Position numbers and translations under genes: made by a program
Origin: Leptospira bouyouniensis
Lineage (GTDB): Bacteria; Spirochaetota; Leptospiria; Leptospirales; Leptospiraceae
Direction: 5' to 3'
Assembly (NCBI RefSeq): GCF_004769525.1
Contig: NZ_RQFT01000003.1
Location: forward strand, 806,001 to 870,000
Length of the DNA stretch: 64,000 bases
In this document: positions 53,054-63,657 of the stretch, one piece after another
Layout: each line of letters opens with the position of its first letter
Position numbering within the stretch: position 1 is the first letter of the stretch
Notes under the pieces: generated by a model
Told to the model about the DNA's origin: nothing
The model's database searches: none
Seen by the model: the letters and a program-made list of their open reading frames with translations, nothing else

Positions 53054-55359
53054 AGTTAAAAATTGAAAACTTTGGAATTTTTAGCTCAAAAGAATTTCCC
53101 ATTCAAAAAATCACCGTATTTACAGGGCCAAACGAATCAGGAAAAACTACCATTTTGGATGCCTTTGTTTCTGCTCTTGTAAAAGTCACTGGTACAAAAA
53201 AGTACGGAAAACTATTAAATGAAAGATACCAAGAAAATAGAAATTCAGATTTGGGGATCGAAAAACAAAATTTAGCACCGAATTTATTTTTAAATTCATT
53301 AGTGATTCGTGAAGGGAATATGGAAGTTGGTTCAGATAGTGAACTGACATCGGTCATTGAACAATCAATCTTTGACAGTGGTTACAATCCAAACCACCTA
53401 AAGGAAATGGCAGAACAACAAGTTTCAAAAACTGGTGTGCGAAAGGTGGCAAAGGATTGGAATTTGACCTTATCTGAGTTAGATGCCGCCAAACGAAAAC
53501 TCGATGAATCAGAAAGAAACTTAAATCAAATTTCAAACCAATTTGCTGAACTTCCTATTTGGGAATTGGATAGGCAAAACAAAAAAGTTGAAATTGAAAA
53601 TTTTGTATCTGAAAAAATCAAACTACAAAAACAATTCGAAGAGTTAAAACAAAAAGAACAACATGCAGAAGCAGATCGAGTTTATCATCAGATTTTACAA
53701 TGGGAGATGTTGTCCCTAGAGAAAAAAAACGATTCAAAATTTTTACAAAATGATTCTGAAAAACAAACAAAACAACTCGAAGAATCCATTCGGTCTAGTA
53801 ATCAAAAAATTGTTTCGACAAAAGAAAGGATAGGAGAATTAGAAGAAAGGAAAACTGCTTCTAAATTGAATTTGTCTAGTTTAGAATCTAAATTCCTAAA
53901 ACTAGAATCATACTTTCCATTTTTTGAAACTTGGAAAGAAGGTTTGCGTAAATTCCAGGAGGATTTCCCTGTCATACCACGAACCATTTGGAATCCGTTA
54001 TACAGAAGTTTGGCGATTATATCGTTTTTTATAACTCTTATCACAATGATTGTGATACTTTTTTCTGATTTAGGGTCTTGGTTTTATATTCCACTTGGTT
54101 TATTTTTTGGATTATCATTGTTTTTTGGTATGAAGATGAAAGAAACGATACTGGAAAAGGATGAATCCAAATGGAATGAAATGATCCGTCGAATCGCCAG
54201 TGAAATGGAAACCAAAACATTAGGAGAATGGAAACCTGATTCTCTTCATTTGGATTCTTTGTTTTTATCATTCCAAAGGTATGAAAGAGAATACACAAAA
54301 CTGAAATTTGAATTACAGAATTTAGCAGACATGGTATCCAAATTCGATGCGGAATTACAAATCCACGAAAACCAATTCAAAAAAGAAAAAGATATTTTGG
54401 AAGTAAAGGAAAAAGAACTTTCCTCCCTCTTTCAAAAATTAGGTGTGAACTCATTAACAGAACTCAGTGAATCATTGGTTCAAATCCGTTTGAAAACGGA
54501 TAAAATCAAAACTATAGAAGACACACTTAACCTGGAAGTTAAAAAATGGGAAACTGAAGGGATCGAATCACTCAAACTCAAACTAAAAGATAAAATGAGT
54601 GATTGGGAGAAAAATGGAATTGGTAAACAATTCCAACCAGAAGACCGAACCACCAAACAACGAATCGAAAATCGTATTGGAGAACTATCCGAATCGATTC
54701 GTAGTTTGGAAGTTAAGATTATTGATCTAGAAAAAAAATTGGATACTGGGAAAGCCGTATTAGAATCCCAAATGGTTCCCGGCCAAAAAGAATGGGAAAA
54801 CGCTAAAAAAAATCTAGAGTCCAAAGAAATAAAGAAAGTTGAGTTGGAAAAAAATTTCCAAGCCTTTGAAATTCTCATCGATATTTTTGCCGAGATGCAA
54901 GCTGAGAGTACAGATAAAATGTCTTCATTAGTTCGTTCCCTTCAAGAGAGAATGGATTCTATCAAAGGTACATTACCATCAAAACAAATTCAATGGAATG
55001 GTTTTTCAGATGAAATACAAGTCACAACTGATCCGAGAGAAGGACAATTTTCGTTTAGTCAATTGTCAACGGGAACGAAAGAACAAATTTCTTTTGTATT
55101 AAGATTGGAATATGCGTTTCGGATTGGAAATCAGTTCAATATCCCTTATTTATTGTTAGATGAGCCATTTAGACATATGGATGTGGCAAGAAGAGATGTA
55201 GCTTTGGAATACACATTACAATGCATTTTGAACGCAGATAATGATTGGCATGTTGTATTTTTTAGTTTTGATGAGGATTTGGTTTCAAAAATCAAAATAT
55301 TGGCAGAAAAGTTAAACCTTCCCTGCCAAATCAATACGCTAGTTAAACCAGTTTCTTAG
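53050..55359 (+). CDS. SbcC/YhaN-like ATPase with a central membrane hairpin
   Basis: The 769-residue protein has an N-terminal Walker A ([16 protein letters not shown]), long coiled coils and a C-terminal ABC signature ([13 protein letters not shown]) plus Walker B ([10 protein letters not shown]). Rad50/SbcC proteins have a CxxC zinc hook at the tip of the coiled coil; none is present here. Instead two hydrophobic segments (about 318-365; [19 protein letters not shown], then [15 protein letters not shown]) occupy that place, as in YhaN-type proteins. The complex should therefore be tethered to the membrane. The last 17 bases overlap the convergent tpx. Confidence 0.85.
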   Translation: MKLKIENFGIFSSKEFPIQKITVFTGPNESGKTTILDAFVSALVKVTGTKKYGKLLNERYQENRNSDLGIEKQNLAPNLFLNSLVIREGNMEVGSDSELTSVIEQSIFDSGYNPNHLKEMAEQQVSKTGVRKVAKDWNLTLSELDAAKRKLDESERNLNQISNQFAELPIWELDRQNKKVEIENFVSEKIKLQKQFEELKQKEQHAEADRVYHQILQWEMLSLEKKNDSKFLQNDSEKQTKQLEESIRSSNQKIVSTKERIGELEERKTASKLNLSSLESKFLKLESYFPFFETWKEGLRKFQEDFPVIPRTIWNPLYRSLAIISFFITLITMIVILFSDLGSWFYIPLGLFFGLSLFFGMKMKETILEKDESKWNEMIRRIASEMETKTLGEWKPDSLHLDSLFLSFQRYEREYTKLKFELQNLADMVSKFDAELQIHENQFKKEKDILEVKEKELSSLFQKLGVNSLTELSESLVQIRLKTDKIKTIEDTLNLEVKKWETEGIESLKLKLKDKMSDWEKNGIGKQFQPEDRTTKQRIENRIGELSESIRSLEVKIIDLEKKLDTGKAVLESQMVPGQKEWENAKKNLESKEIKKVELEKNFQAFEILIDIFAEMQAESTDKMSSLVRSLQERMDSIKGTLPSKQIQWNGFSDEIQVTTDPREGQFSFSQLSTGTKEQISFVLRLEYAFRIGNQFNIPYLLLDEPFRHMDVARRDVALEYTLQCILNADNDWHVVFFSFDEDLVSKIKILAEKLNLPCQINTLVKPVS

Positions 55360-55858
55360 CTTCAGCTAGTACGGTATCATAGTTTGGTTCACTTCCAATT
55401 TCTGGAACTAACTCTGAATATCGTACGACGTCATCTTTATCCACGACAAACACAGCTCTTGCGGAAAGTCCAGCGAGTGGTCCTCCAGAGATATGAGTTC
55501 CATAGTTTTTGGAAAAAGAAAAGTCTTTGAACTGAGAACCTGTGATGAGATTATCAGAGTTAATCCCTTCTGTTGTACAAAATCGTTTCATCGCAAATGG
55601 TAAATCACCTGAGACGATGAGCGTTGTGATTCCATTTTCCTTTGCGACTTTTTCATTGAATTTTTTGGTTTCAATGGCACAAACGGGAGTGTCGAGGCTT
55701 GGAACCGCCACAAGGATTTTTACCTTTCCTGCTAAATCTTTTAATGTAATATCACTTAAATCTTGTTTGGCGACCCTAAAATCAGGTGCTTTGTCTCCTG
55801 GTTTTGGGATCGATCCTTCGAGAGGAACTGGGTTTCCTTTGAGTGTTACTTGTGCCAT
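55343..55858 (-). CDS. tpx: Thiol peroxidase (Tpx-type peroxiredoxin)
   Basis: The 171-residue protein reduces hydrogen and organic peroxides with thioredoxin. The peroxidatic Cys lies in [15 protein letters not shown] and the resolving Cys in [10 protein letters not shown], the atypical 2-Cys spacing of Tpx; GDKAPDF and [12 protein letters not shown] are also typical. GGAG precedes the start. Its 3' end overlaps the SbcC-like gene on the other strand. Confidence 0.95.
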   Translation of the reverse strand: MAQVTLKGNPVPLEGSIPKPGDKAPDFRVAKQDLSDITLKDLAGKVKILVAVPSLDTPVCAIETKKFNEKVAKENGITTLIVSGDLPFAMKRFCTTEGINSDNLITGSQFKDFSFSKNYGTHISGGPLAGLSARAVFVVDKDDVVRYSELVPEIGSEPNYDTVLAEAKKLV

Positions 55859-55897
55859 ATTTTCTCCTATGTTTCTTTTAGACTGGGATTCATTCTC

Positions 55898-57031
55898 TTA
55901 AGTGTTTCTTTCTTGTGGAAGGATTTTTTCCATCCAAAGGAAAGATTCTGCCAGTTCTCCCTTTTGGATGGTTTCGCTTAAATGTCTTACCTGGGTAAGA
56001 ATGGTAGCTGGAGATAGGTGGGTGAGCTCGCTAAAAGCATGTAATTCTTCTTCGTTCAATTTTCCATCAAAGGAAGAACAGATTGCAAATACAGAAATCG
56101 GCCATTTTTTTTCCTTTTCATTTAACAGTAAAAAGGATCCTACAAATGATTCCCAATCATCCAAGTTTTGTAGGTGTTCTTTATTTTTCAAAAGGCTAAG
56201 TAAACCGAAGAGTAAATATTCAAAATTTGGATGGAAGGTTTTGGTATACACAATCGAAAGTGCAACCGACCGAAGCACAGATTCAATTAGTTTTGGATTT
56301 CTATCTTCTGATTTGATTTGATGTAATATTGAATCTGCAAGTTTTCTTGTGATGATTCGTTTTCTGAGTTCAAATAGTATAAGATAGGTTGTAACACTAT
56401 CCCATAAACCTGTAATGGGTCCTGAAATGTATTCAATCAAAAAACGTAAACTTGTCCTTCCCAAAATTACCTTTAACAAAAGTTTTGCGATAATATTTGA
56501 CAAAAATACCTTACTTTTATAAAGTATGGTCCTAAAAAATAATGCCCTCTCATTTAAATGTTTATACGGATCAATTCCATACAAACGGATCCTTGGGTCG
56601 GGGATTTCCAAGACTAGTCTTGCCATCATACCAGGGATTGGTGTGATGAGTTCTGGTTCGTCAGCCAGTTCCACATCGGCAGCCTTTGCCATTTGATACG
56701 ACAAATAAAACCCCAATCGAAATAGTAAGTAAAATTCCAGTACAGTAACAATTGTTAGCAGAGAAAGAAACCCAAACAAACCTTGGTAGGATAAGGAAGG
56801 AAACGAACTAAATGAAAAAGCTGGTAAATAAAGGGAAAGATACACAAAGGTGATGGAAGGAAAAAAACCAATCCAAAAAGACCAAAACCAACCATGGAAA
56901 AGGATTTTTCTGGAAGTTTGGGAAAAGCTGACAGGTTTTTGTCTTTCTTGTTTCGCGTTTGTACGCAAGGAAATGAGGACACGGCGTCCCCATTGCTCTA
57001 AAATTCCCGGTTTGTAACGATCTGTACTCAT
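55898..57031 (-). CDS. Unknown membrane protein
   Basis: I do not recognise a family for this 377-residue protein. Two strong membrane segments lie near residues 45-75 and 85-115 (FGFLSLLTIVTVLEFYLLFRL). A central part (about 165-225) has an amphipathic, partly hydrophobic character, and the C-terminal 150 residues are helical; the segment SSFDGKLNEEELHAFSELT resembles a TerB/EF-like helical pair. The divergent desaturase gene starts 39 bases away. No catalytic motif is visible. Confidence 0.6.
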   Translation of the reverse strand: MSTDRYKPGILEQWGRRVLISLRTNAKQERQKPVSFSQTSRKILFHGWFWSFWIGFFPSITFVYLSLYLPAFSFSSFPSLSYQGLFGFLSLLTIVTVLEFYLLFRLGFYLSYQMAKAADVELADEPELITPIPGMMARLVLEIPDPRIRLYGIDPYKHLNERALFFRTILYKSKVFLSNIIAKLLLKVILGRTSLRFLIEYISGPITGLWDSVTTYLILFELRKRIITRKLADSILHQIKSEDRNPKLIESVLRSVALSIVYTKTFHPNFEYLLFGLLSLLKNKEHLQNLDDWESFVGSFLLLNEKEKKWPISVFAICSSFDGKLNEEELHAFSELTHLSPATILTQVRHLSETIQKGELAESFLWMEKILPQERNT

Positions 57032-57070
57032 TTTTTTGCAACCAGAATCCCCGATAAGGACTCAAATTCC

Positions 57071-58177
57071 ATGGAACAGGAATTTTCTATGACGACACAA
57101 GCTGAATTCAAAGTCAAAAACCCAATAGATTGGGTCACGACCATATTTTTACTCACTTCCCCACTCGTTGGTATTTTCGGAACTTTGTATGTTTACCTTT
57201 ACGATACAATCCACTTAGGCACTTGGGCTCTCTTTTTGTTTTATTTTTTTGCAACCGGAATGGGGATTACTGTAGGTTACCATAGACTATTTTCTCATAA
57301 AGCCTATGAAGCAAAAGCTCCCATCAAACTTTTGTTATTGTTGTTTGGTGCTGCTGCTTTCCAATCCACAGCACTTGAATGGAGTGAAGACCATAGAATC
57401 CACCATAAATTTGTAGATACAGATAAAGATCCATATTCTATCAAAAAAGGATTTTGGTATGCACATATTGGTTGGTTGTTTCGTAAACGTAACTATGTCC
57501 AACATGGTGTCCAAGATTTAGTAAATGATCCTTTGGTACTTTGGCAACATAAACATTTTTATACAATTTCTATCTTTATGTGTTTTATCCTACCAGGACT
57601 CATCACAATGTTGTGGGGAAGTTTTTTAGAAGGATTCTTTGTTGCTGGTTTTTTACGATTATTCGTTGTCCATCAATTTACATTTTTTATCAATAGCGCA
57701 TGCCATGTTTGGGGAGAAAGAACATTTTCCAAAGAACAAACTGCTCGTGACAACTGGATCATCGCATTTTTTACGTTTGGTGAGGGATACCATAACTTCC
57801 ATCATGAATTCCAAATGGATTATCGCAACGGGATTCGATGGTATGATTATGATCCATCCAAATGGATGATCAAATTCCTTTCTTATTTTGGTCTTACCTA
57901 TAACTTAAAAAAAGTTTCAGAAGAAAAAATCTTACAAAAGACAATGTTCATCAAAGAAAAAGAAACCATTCGTTTGTATGCAAATCTCGGGGAAGAAAAA
58001 CTAAAATCTTGGTCCGAACAATTGGCACATTTAAGAGAAACTGCAATCGCTGAATTCCAAAAATGGTCAAAAGCAAAACAAACTGCAAATGAAACAGAAG
58101 CTGGAGTATCGAAACAGAAGTTTGAATCTACAAAAGAAAACTGGGAAAAACTTTTAAGTAGACCACTTTATTACTAA
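57071..58177 (+). CDS. Membrane fatty acid (acyl-CoA) desaturase
   Basis: The 368-residue diiron enzyme introduces a double bond into fatty acyl chains. The three histidine boxes are present: HRLFSH, HRIHHK and HNFHHEF, with four membrane segments between them in the stearoyl-CoA desaturase arrangement (delta-9 type). The last 80 residues are a charged helix beyond the usual family end. ATG at 57071 is used; ATG at 57089, with AGGA seven bases upstream, is an equally good start. It would adjust membrane fluidity. Confidence 0.9.
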   Translation: MEQEFSMTTQAEFKVKNPIDWVTTIFLLTSPLVGIFGTLYVYLYDTIHLGTWALFLFYFFATGMGITVGYHRLFSHKAYEAKAPIKLLLLLFGAAAFQSTALEWSEDHRIHHKFVDTDKDPYSIKKGFWYAHIGWLFRKRNYVQHGVQDLVNDPLVLWQHKHFYTISIFMCFILPGLITMLWGSFLEGFFVAGFLRLFVVHQFTFFINSACHVWGERTFSKEQTARDNWIIAFFTFGEGYHNFHHEFQMDYRNGIRWYDYDPSKWMIKFLSYFGLTYNLKKVSEEKILQKTMFIKEKETIRLYANLGEEKLKSWSEQLAHLRETAIAEFQKWSKAKQTANETEAGVSKQKFESTKENWEKLLSRPLYY

Positions 58178-58180
58178 TCT

Positions 58181-60007
58181 TTATCCTCTTACCTCCCTAA
58201 ATATTTCTTTAGGGAGATTTGGTACATCACCTGGACCAACTAACGGTAAGTACACCATAAATAAAGTTCGACCAGGTGTAGATTCTACTTCGATCCTACC
58301 TTTATGTTTTTCGATGATCCCTTTTACGATCCCAAGTCCAAGCCCAGTTCCCTCACCTTGGTCTTTTGTTGTAAAAAACGGATCCCAAATTTTATCCTTA
58401 ATTTCATTGGGGATACCCGATCCATTGTCTTCAAAACTAACCAGCACATATTCCTCTCCAATCCTACTTGAGGAAATGATAAGTTTTGGATGTTCAGTTT
58501 TTTTCATCGCATGGATAGCATTTGTGATCAGGTTTGTCCAAACTTGGTTTAGTTCATCCAAATTACAACGAACAGGTGGAATGCTACCATAATTACGTTC
58601 AATTTCCACACCATGTTTGATTTGGTTTTGCATGATGACCAATGTATTCTCTAACCCTTCATGAAGGTCAGCAACTTCATATGAATTTTGACCTAAGTGG
58701 GAGTAGTATTTCAAAGCCTTTACAATTCTAACGATATTACGAATCGCATATTTGATATTTTTTATATTTCGTTGTAAACTTAATGTATTTTTTAACATCT
58801 CAAATGTTTCTTTTCCACCAGATTTCCAGATCCTTAAGAGTTCTTCTTGCATATGCATCAAATGTTGGTCTATGAGAAAAGTAGCAAGATCGGTGGCATC
58901 ATTTTCTGGCATACCATCTTGGATGAATTTTAGTTTTGTTTCTCGTTTTAATTTAAATTTGTCTTTGGGATCGATTTTTGTCGTTGGATCTTCTTTTACA
59001 AAACTAAATAAAATATCCAAATAAAGAGATCGAAAATCTGGATTTTGGATGAGGTGAGTGATGTCACCTAAGTGAGATAATACGAAAACTAAATTGGCAT
59101 CCAAATTATCAGCTGCACCGTTGATGACTGCTGCTGGTGTATTGATTTCGTGAGCAATCCCTGCTACCATCACCCCAAGTGATGCCATTTTTTCGGATTG
59201 AACCAGATGGGCTTGTGTTTCTTCCAATTCCTTGGTACGTTCTCTCACTTTTGCTTCAAGTGTTTCAGTTAAATTTAATAACTGTTGGTAAATCATGGAA
59301 TTGGAAAGTGACATGAGAGAAACCGACAGAATTTCTAATATGATTTCAATTTCTTCTAAGTCGTAAACTTTTCCTTCCTTGTGTTTTCCAAGTAAAATAA
59401 ATCCGACTAAACTAGATTTGATTGAAAGTGTAGCAACTAACTCCGATTTCGTGTCTGAAAAAAAATGTAAGGCTTCTTTTGCGATTCTTTCATGATTGGA
59501 GGACACAAAATTGATAAAATTTTCTTTGATATGGATTCCTTCTCTTTCAGATAACCATAACAAAAATGGATTGAACACTGGGATCGAAGGTAAGTCAGAA
59601 TGTTTTTGGTTTTTGGATTCGAGGAATGGCCTAGGTCGGAATTGGCCTTCTTTTTCATCCCATGTGTACACTTGTACAAACTCGGCAGGAATTTTTGAGG
59701 CTAAAAATTGGCTGATCGTTTCGCTGATTTGGTCAGGGTCATTAAACGATATGAGTTCTTCTTTGAACTTTTCAAGGGCAAAGAGGTTTTGTAATAATTC
59801 ATCTCTTTTTTTGGGTTTTTCTTCGGTCACGATTTGCCCTTTGGGAAGGTGGAAAAGGAAGAGTGATAAAGTAATAAATCCCATCATTAAGACAGAAACT
59901 GTGAATAAATAGGAAACTTGAAATAAAATCAGTCCGTAAGCAATTGCAAACCAACCAAAAGAAGAAAGTAGAATGATACTATTACGAAAGAAAACTTGTA
60001 TTTGCAT
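58181..60007 (-). CDS. Sensor histidine kinase with GAF-like domain
   Basis: I start at ATG 60007 (608 residues); a TTG five codons upstream is also possible. Two membrane helices (about 10-55) are followed by a GAF-like domain (about 85-230), a coiled coil (LTETLEAKVRERTKELEET) and an intact kinase: H-box GIAHEINTPAAV, N box WTNLITNAIHAM, G1 FEDNGSGIP and G2 GEGTGLGLGI. No response regulator is encoded next to it, so the partner is elsewhere. The signal is probably cytoplasmic or membrane-derived because there is almost no periplasmic loop. Confidence 0.9.
   Translation of the reverse strand: MQIQVFFRNSIILLSSFGWFAIAYGLILFQVSYLFTVSVLMMGFITLSLFLFHLPKGQIVTEEKPKKRDELLQNLFALEKFKEELISFNDPDQISETISQFLASKIPAEFVQVYTWDEKEGQFRPRPFLESKNQKHSDLPSIPVFNPFLLWLSEREGIHIKENFINFVSSNHERIAKEALHFFSDTKSELVATLSIKSSLVGFILLGKHKEGKVYDLEEIEIILEILSVSLMSLSNSMIYQQLLNLTETLEAKVRERTKELEETQAHLVQSEKMASLGVMVAGIAHEINTPAAVINGAADNLDANLVFVLSHLGDITHLIQNPDFRSLYLDILFSFVKEDPTTKIDPKDKFKLKRETKLKFIQDGMPENDATDLATFLIDQHLMHMQEELLRIWKSGGKETFEMLKNTLSLQRNIKNIKYAIRNIVRIVKALKYYSHLGQNSYEVADLHEGLENTLVIMQNQIKHGVEIERNYGSIPPVRCNLDELNQVWTNLITNAIHAMKKTEHPKLIISSSRIGEEYVLVSFEDNGSGIPNEIKDKIWDPFFTTKDQGEGTGLGLGIVKGIIEKHKGRIEVESTPGRTLFMVYLPLVGPGDVPNLPKEIFREVRG
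58193..58216 (+). terminator. Stem-loop after the desaturase gene
   Basis: CTCCCTAAA (58193-58201) and TTTAGGGAG (58208-58216) form a perfect 9-bp stem with a 6-base loop, 15 bases after the desaturase stop. It lies within the last codons of the convergent histidine kinase gene. Confidence 0.55.
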
Positions 60008-60056
60008 GTGGATTGTATACAATGTAAGAACTAGATAATTTTGGTGCAGATTCCAC

Positions 60057-61010
60057 TTGGGTAAAGAACTATTTACAATCGCTCGTATCTTCGGTGCTTA
60101 TTACGAGATTTATTCGGAAGAGACATCGTATGCCAGGGCTGTACTCAAAGGCAAACTCCGCCTTAAAAATTCAAACGAACGCCATCCGTTTGTGGTGGGT
60201 GATCTTGTTCGTGCGGAAAAATCTTCTGGAGAAGAGTGGGTCATTTCAGAACGTTTGGAGCGAAAAAATTATCTCACTCGTAAAAGTGACAAAGGCGACA
60301 GTCATGTGTTATGTGCAAACCTTGACCAAGTTGCCATTCTTGCCTCTTGTAAAGACCCAGAAACCAAACCTGGATTTATTGACCGGTTGCTTGCTGCTTC
60401 CTACCAGACAGATATTCCTCCCCTTATCATCTTTACCAAAAAAGATTTGGTAGACGAAGAGGAAATCGAAGACAGGGAAACCTACTATAGTCAGTTAGGT
60501 TATGATGTCATGAGTGTATCTCTCCTCTCAGAAGAATCTATCCTACCACTTTGGGAAAAAATTAAAGGCAAACGTACCTTTCTTTGCGGAAATTCCGGTG
60601 TTGGAAAATCCACTTTGATGAACCACCTTCACAAAAAAACGGTGCAAAGGACAAATTTAGTCAGTGGATCAACAAAAAAAGGAAAACATACCACTACCAA
60701 TTCATTTGCACTTTTTTTAGAAGGAAATACGGTCCTAATCGATTCCCCAGGGGTCAAAGAATGGGGCATCCTCCATCTGTCTCCCATTGAACTTTGGGAA
60801 AGTTTTCCCGAATTGAGAAAAGTTAGGGAAACATGTCAGGAAATTTATTGCTGTGAACTCGGTTCTGAATGTCCAATGCGTAAATGTATGAACGAATCTA
60901 TGGATGAAACCCGTAGAAAGAGCCTTGAATCCATGATCGAAAGTTTGGAGAATCCTTACCGGGTCACCCGCAGGGACCATTGGACAAAAGCAGTCACAAA
61001 AAGATATTAG
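60057..61010 (+). CDS. rsgA: Ribosome small-subunit-dependent GTPase A
   Basis: RsgA is a circularly permuted GTPase that helps 30S subunit maturation. The 317-residue protein has an N-terminal OB fold (RLKNSNERHPFVVGDLV), the permuted G motifs in the order G4 (FTKKDLVD), G1 (CGNSGVGKSTLMN) and G3 (LIDSPGVKEWG), and a C-terminal zinc site (CCELGSECPMRKCM). The start appears to be TTG at 60057; no ATG lies nearby in frame. It is divergent from the kinase gene. Confidence 0.92.
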   Translation: MGKELFTIARIFGAYYEIYSEETSYARAVLKGKLRLKNSNERHPFVVGDLVRAEKSSGEEWVISERLERKNYLTRKSDKGDSHVLCANLDQVAILASCKDPETKPGFIDRLLAASYQTDIPPLIIFTKKDLVDEEEIEDRETYYSQLGYDVMSVSLLSEESILPLWEKIKGKRTFLCGNSGVGKSTLMNHLHKKTVQRTNLVSGSTKKGKHTTTNSFALFLEGNTVLIDSPGVKEWGILHLSPIELWESFPELRKVRETCQEIYCCELGSECPMRKCMNESMDETRRKSLESMIESLENPYRVTRRDHWTKAVTKRY

Positions 61011-61075
61011 GGAAAAGAGTTGCCAAGGCTTCAGTTGTTATCTATTTTAAGAAAGTTATTTCCGGAGGAAGGAAT

Positions 61076-62047
61076 ATGAAACGTACAATCATACAAAAAT
61101 TGTCGGTTTTGGGATTTGTGGCGATTTTTGCCATGTTTGCCGCAGCTTGCCAAAAAGACTCAAAAGAGACTGTAACAACAGTTACAGATAAAAACCAACC
61201 AGCCAGTAATGTCGTCATCGCTTTCGTAAAAGGGGATGTGGTAGTTTTAAGAGAAAATGGTCAAATCAAACCAAGTTTAGGTGATACCTTAACTTCTCAA
61301 GATACAATTGTGACTGGTCAAAACGGATCGGTTGAACTTTTGGTGGGAGAAGATGGTGTTCTCAAACTCAACAAAAATACATCACTTAGCGTAAGCCAAG
61401 CGTTTGCCGCAAACGATGGATCACGTGAAACAGAAGTGAACATGCAATACGGAAAACTCGTGACTGTTCTTCGCAAAGAAAGAAAAACAGAATCGTTTAG
61501 TGTTGTGACTCCAACTTCCATCGCGGGTGTTCGTGGAACCATTTTCCTAACCAATGTAGAAAACCCTTCTGCTAAAGGTGGAAACGTAGCATGTGGATCT
61601 TCAAACTGTGTTGTAAAATACACTGTACTTGACGGAGCCGTTGCTATCCGTAAATCGAACTCTGATAATGAAATCGTAGTCGACAAACAAAAGTCAGCTG
61701 AAGTATCTACTGACACAAAACTTTCTGACAAAATGATCAAACCGATGGACAAACAATCCTTAGGTGAAATGAAAGAAATGTTAGTGTTTGAAAATACAAA
61801 AATGTTACAATTTGAGTCCCTTGCAAACGAACTCAAGTCTAACAACGAAGAACTTCAAAAGATGAACCTTGGTTCTTCTGTAGAGGAATTAGAGAAAGCT
61901 GCAAAAACACGTGAAATCACCAAATCAAAGTCAGACGAAGTGATCACAACAGCAAAATCAATTGAAGATTCTAAATACATTAAAAAAGATGTGCAAAAAG
62001 ATTCACTAAAATTAGCTCCAAAAGAGAGTTTTGATAAGACGAAATGA
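61076..62047 (+). CDS. FecR-domain lipoprotein
   Basis: I start at ATG 61076 (323 residues) after the strong ribosome site GGAGGAAGG; the open frame begins earlier at 60980 without support. A lipobox (MFAAAC) is followed by a FecR domain (about 40-190): GDVVVLRENGQIKPSLGDTL, GSVELLVGEDGVLKL and TPTSIAGVRGTIF. The C-terminal 120 residues are a charged helix. Here FecR is not linked to a sigma factor or TonB receptor, so it is likely a periplasmic or surface structural module rather than a signal relay. It overlaps the next gene by four bases. Confidence 0.85.
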   Translation: MKRTIIQKLSVLGFVAIFAMFAAACQKDSKETVTTVTDKNQPASNVVIAFVKGDVVVLRENGQIKPSLGDTLTSQDTIVTGQNGSVELLVGEDGVLKLNKNTSLSVSQAFAANDGSRETEVNMQYGKLVTVLRKERKTESFSVVTPTSIAGVRGTIFLTNVENPSAKGGNVACGSSNCVVKYTVLDGAVAIRKSNSDNEIVVDKQKSAEVSTDTKLSDKMIKPMDKQSLGEMKEMLVFENTKMLQFESLANELKSNNEELQKMNLGSSVEELEKAAKTREITKSKSDEVITTAKSIEDSKYIKKDVQKDSLKLAPKESFDKTK

Positions 62048-63657
62048 GATATGTTTATTTACCGGTCCTTTGTTTTTTAGTCGGTTATTGTTCTTCGGTC
62101 ACAAAGATCGAAACACTCAATCGAAGTTTTACAAAACCTAAGTTTGTCACTCCAGATCTTGGAGAGTCTGAACCCCTTCCTTCGGGTAGAGATTACAGAG
62201 AACGACTGGTAAATAAACCCACCCCAAGTTTCACTCTCCTCTGGAAACAAATTCCAGAGGGGTTTTCTACTTCAGATTTAGCCCTCATTGAGGAAAAAAT
62301 ACTTTTTCCACACTCAAAATTAGGAGTGTACCAAAAATCACCGCCTAAACCCGATGCTAAATTTTTCGAGTCAAACGATATCGATTTAGTGTTGGAACTC
62401 AGATTGTCAAAAGCATTAGAACGTTTGACCGTAGATATCCAATACAAAGACCCAGTTCTCTCACAAAACTTCGGTAAGGCTGTTTTTGTATACCAAGAAG
62501 AAAAAGAGCCAAAGTCCAAATCCATAAAGTCATTTGATGTTTTTCATGGTAAAAAACACCTGCTTCCATTAACAGAGTTCGTACCTTCATACTTTTTAGA
62601 AATTTCCTCTCCATCTAACGATGATTTGCGGTCTTATTTTACTTCTTCCTTACAAGGTAAGGTGTCTGTTTTTTCAACATCCCCCGGAACGATCATATAC
62701 CTCGACGGAGTGGAAGTGGGAAAGGCTCCCCTTTTAAATTATTCGCTAATCAATGGTAAACATACTTTATCTTTTGCCAAACCAGGTAAAGACCAAGTGA
62801 AACGAAACATTTTGATCCGTGCTGGAAAAACAACAAGAGTGTTCCAAGAATGGAATGATGATATTTCGCAAGGAACCGTTGTGGTATCTAGTTTCCCTCC
62901 AGGTTTAGATGTTGTGATTGCTGGTCAAAAAAAGGGAAAAACACAATATGCCGAATCCGGCGTACCTTATGGTAGTTATCCGATCCAATTCATTCGAACA
63001 ACACCTGATTCCCATTTTGAATATGCAAAAGCTGGAATCAAAATCCGTCCAAAACAAATCACATCGATAGCCTTACCAATTTCCTTGGAAGATGGAGTTG
63101 GTTGGGAATCGGAAGAGTTTTGGAACCTCACTTCACCTTCACCTAACTTCTCTGCCACGTTCCCAGGGAAATTGACATTTGCAAAAAACAAGGACCTTCC
63201 CAAAGGATGGTATGGTGTGTATTCGGAAGATTTGATTCCTGATTATTTGGAAGCCGAACTTGTGTTAGACTTAAAAAAAGAGTATAACGGGGCGGTTGGG
63301 TTATCGATCCATGACCATAATCATAATTCAATTTTGGTTTATGTAGACCAAACCGATTTTCATATTATAAAATTTTCACAAAATGACTTAGAAGCTCCTG
63401 TTCGTTCTTCCTTTCGATGGAACAAAGAAGATGAGTTAAAAGGTCGAAGTATCAAGTTTTCAACTGATCTCGAGAAAAAAATGATCCGTTTATATTTGGG
63501 TAATAAGATGGTAGAAGAATTTCCATGGAGTTTTGAAACATTTTGGAATTTAGGTGTTCTTACTCCACATAATGCTCCTTTGGTGGGTGTTCCACTCAGA
63601 GGTTTAAAGATTCAATACCCAGATATGGTTAAGTTCGAACAAAGGTTCCAAAAATGA
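62044..63657 (+). CDS. PEGA-domain lipoprotein
   Basis: The 537-residue protein has a lipobox (FLVGYC). Residues 210-275 form a PEGA domain (SPGTIIYLDGVEVGKAPLL) and a second, more divergent one follows (FPPGLDVVIAGQKKGKTQYA). The last 180 residues look like a concanavalin-type beta-sandwich (GAVGLSIHDHNHNSILVYVD). PEGA domains are common in surface and envelope proteins. It is translationally coupled on both sides (ATGA), so it belongs to a lipoprotein operon with the FecR and TPR proteins. Confidence 0.78.
   Translation: MRYVYLPVLCFLVGYCSSVTKIETLNRSFTKPKFVTPDLGESEPLPSGRDYRERLVNKPTPSFTLLWKQIPEGFSTSDLALIEEKILFPHSKLGVYQKSPPKPDAKFFESNDIDLVLELRLSKALERLTVDIQYKDPVLSQNFGKAVFVYQEEKEPKSKSIKSFDVFHGKKHLLPLTEFVPSYFLEISSPSNDDLRSYFTSSLQGKVSVFSTSPGTIIYLDGVEVGKAPLLNYSLINGKHTLSFAKPGKDQVKRNILIRAGKTTRVFQEWNDDISQGTVVVSSFPPGLDVVIAGQKKGKTQYAESGVPYGSYPIQFIRTTPDSHFEYAKAGIKIRPKQITSIALPISLEDGVGWESEEFWNLTSPSPNFSATFPGKLTFAKNKDLPKGWYGVYSEDLIPDYLEAELVLDLKKEYNGAVGLSIHDHNHNSILVYVDQTDFHIIKFSQNDLEAPVRSSFRWNKEDELKGRSIKFSTDLEKKMIRLYLGNKMVEEFPWSFETFWNLGVLTPHNAPLVGVPLRGLKIQYPDMVKFEQRFQK

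Noticed and set aside
55343..55359. Overlap of tpx with the SbcC-like gene as a sign of mis-annotation
   Set aside because: Both frames have full-length, conserved C-termini; short convergent overlaps are common in this window.
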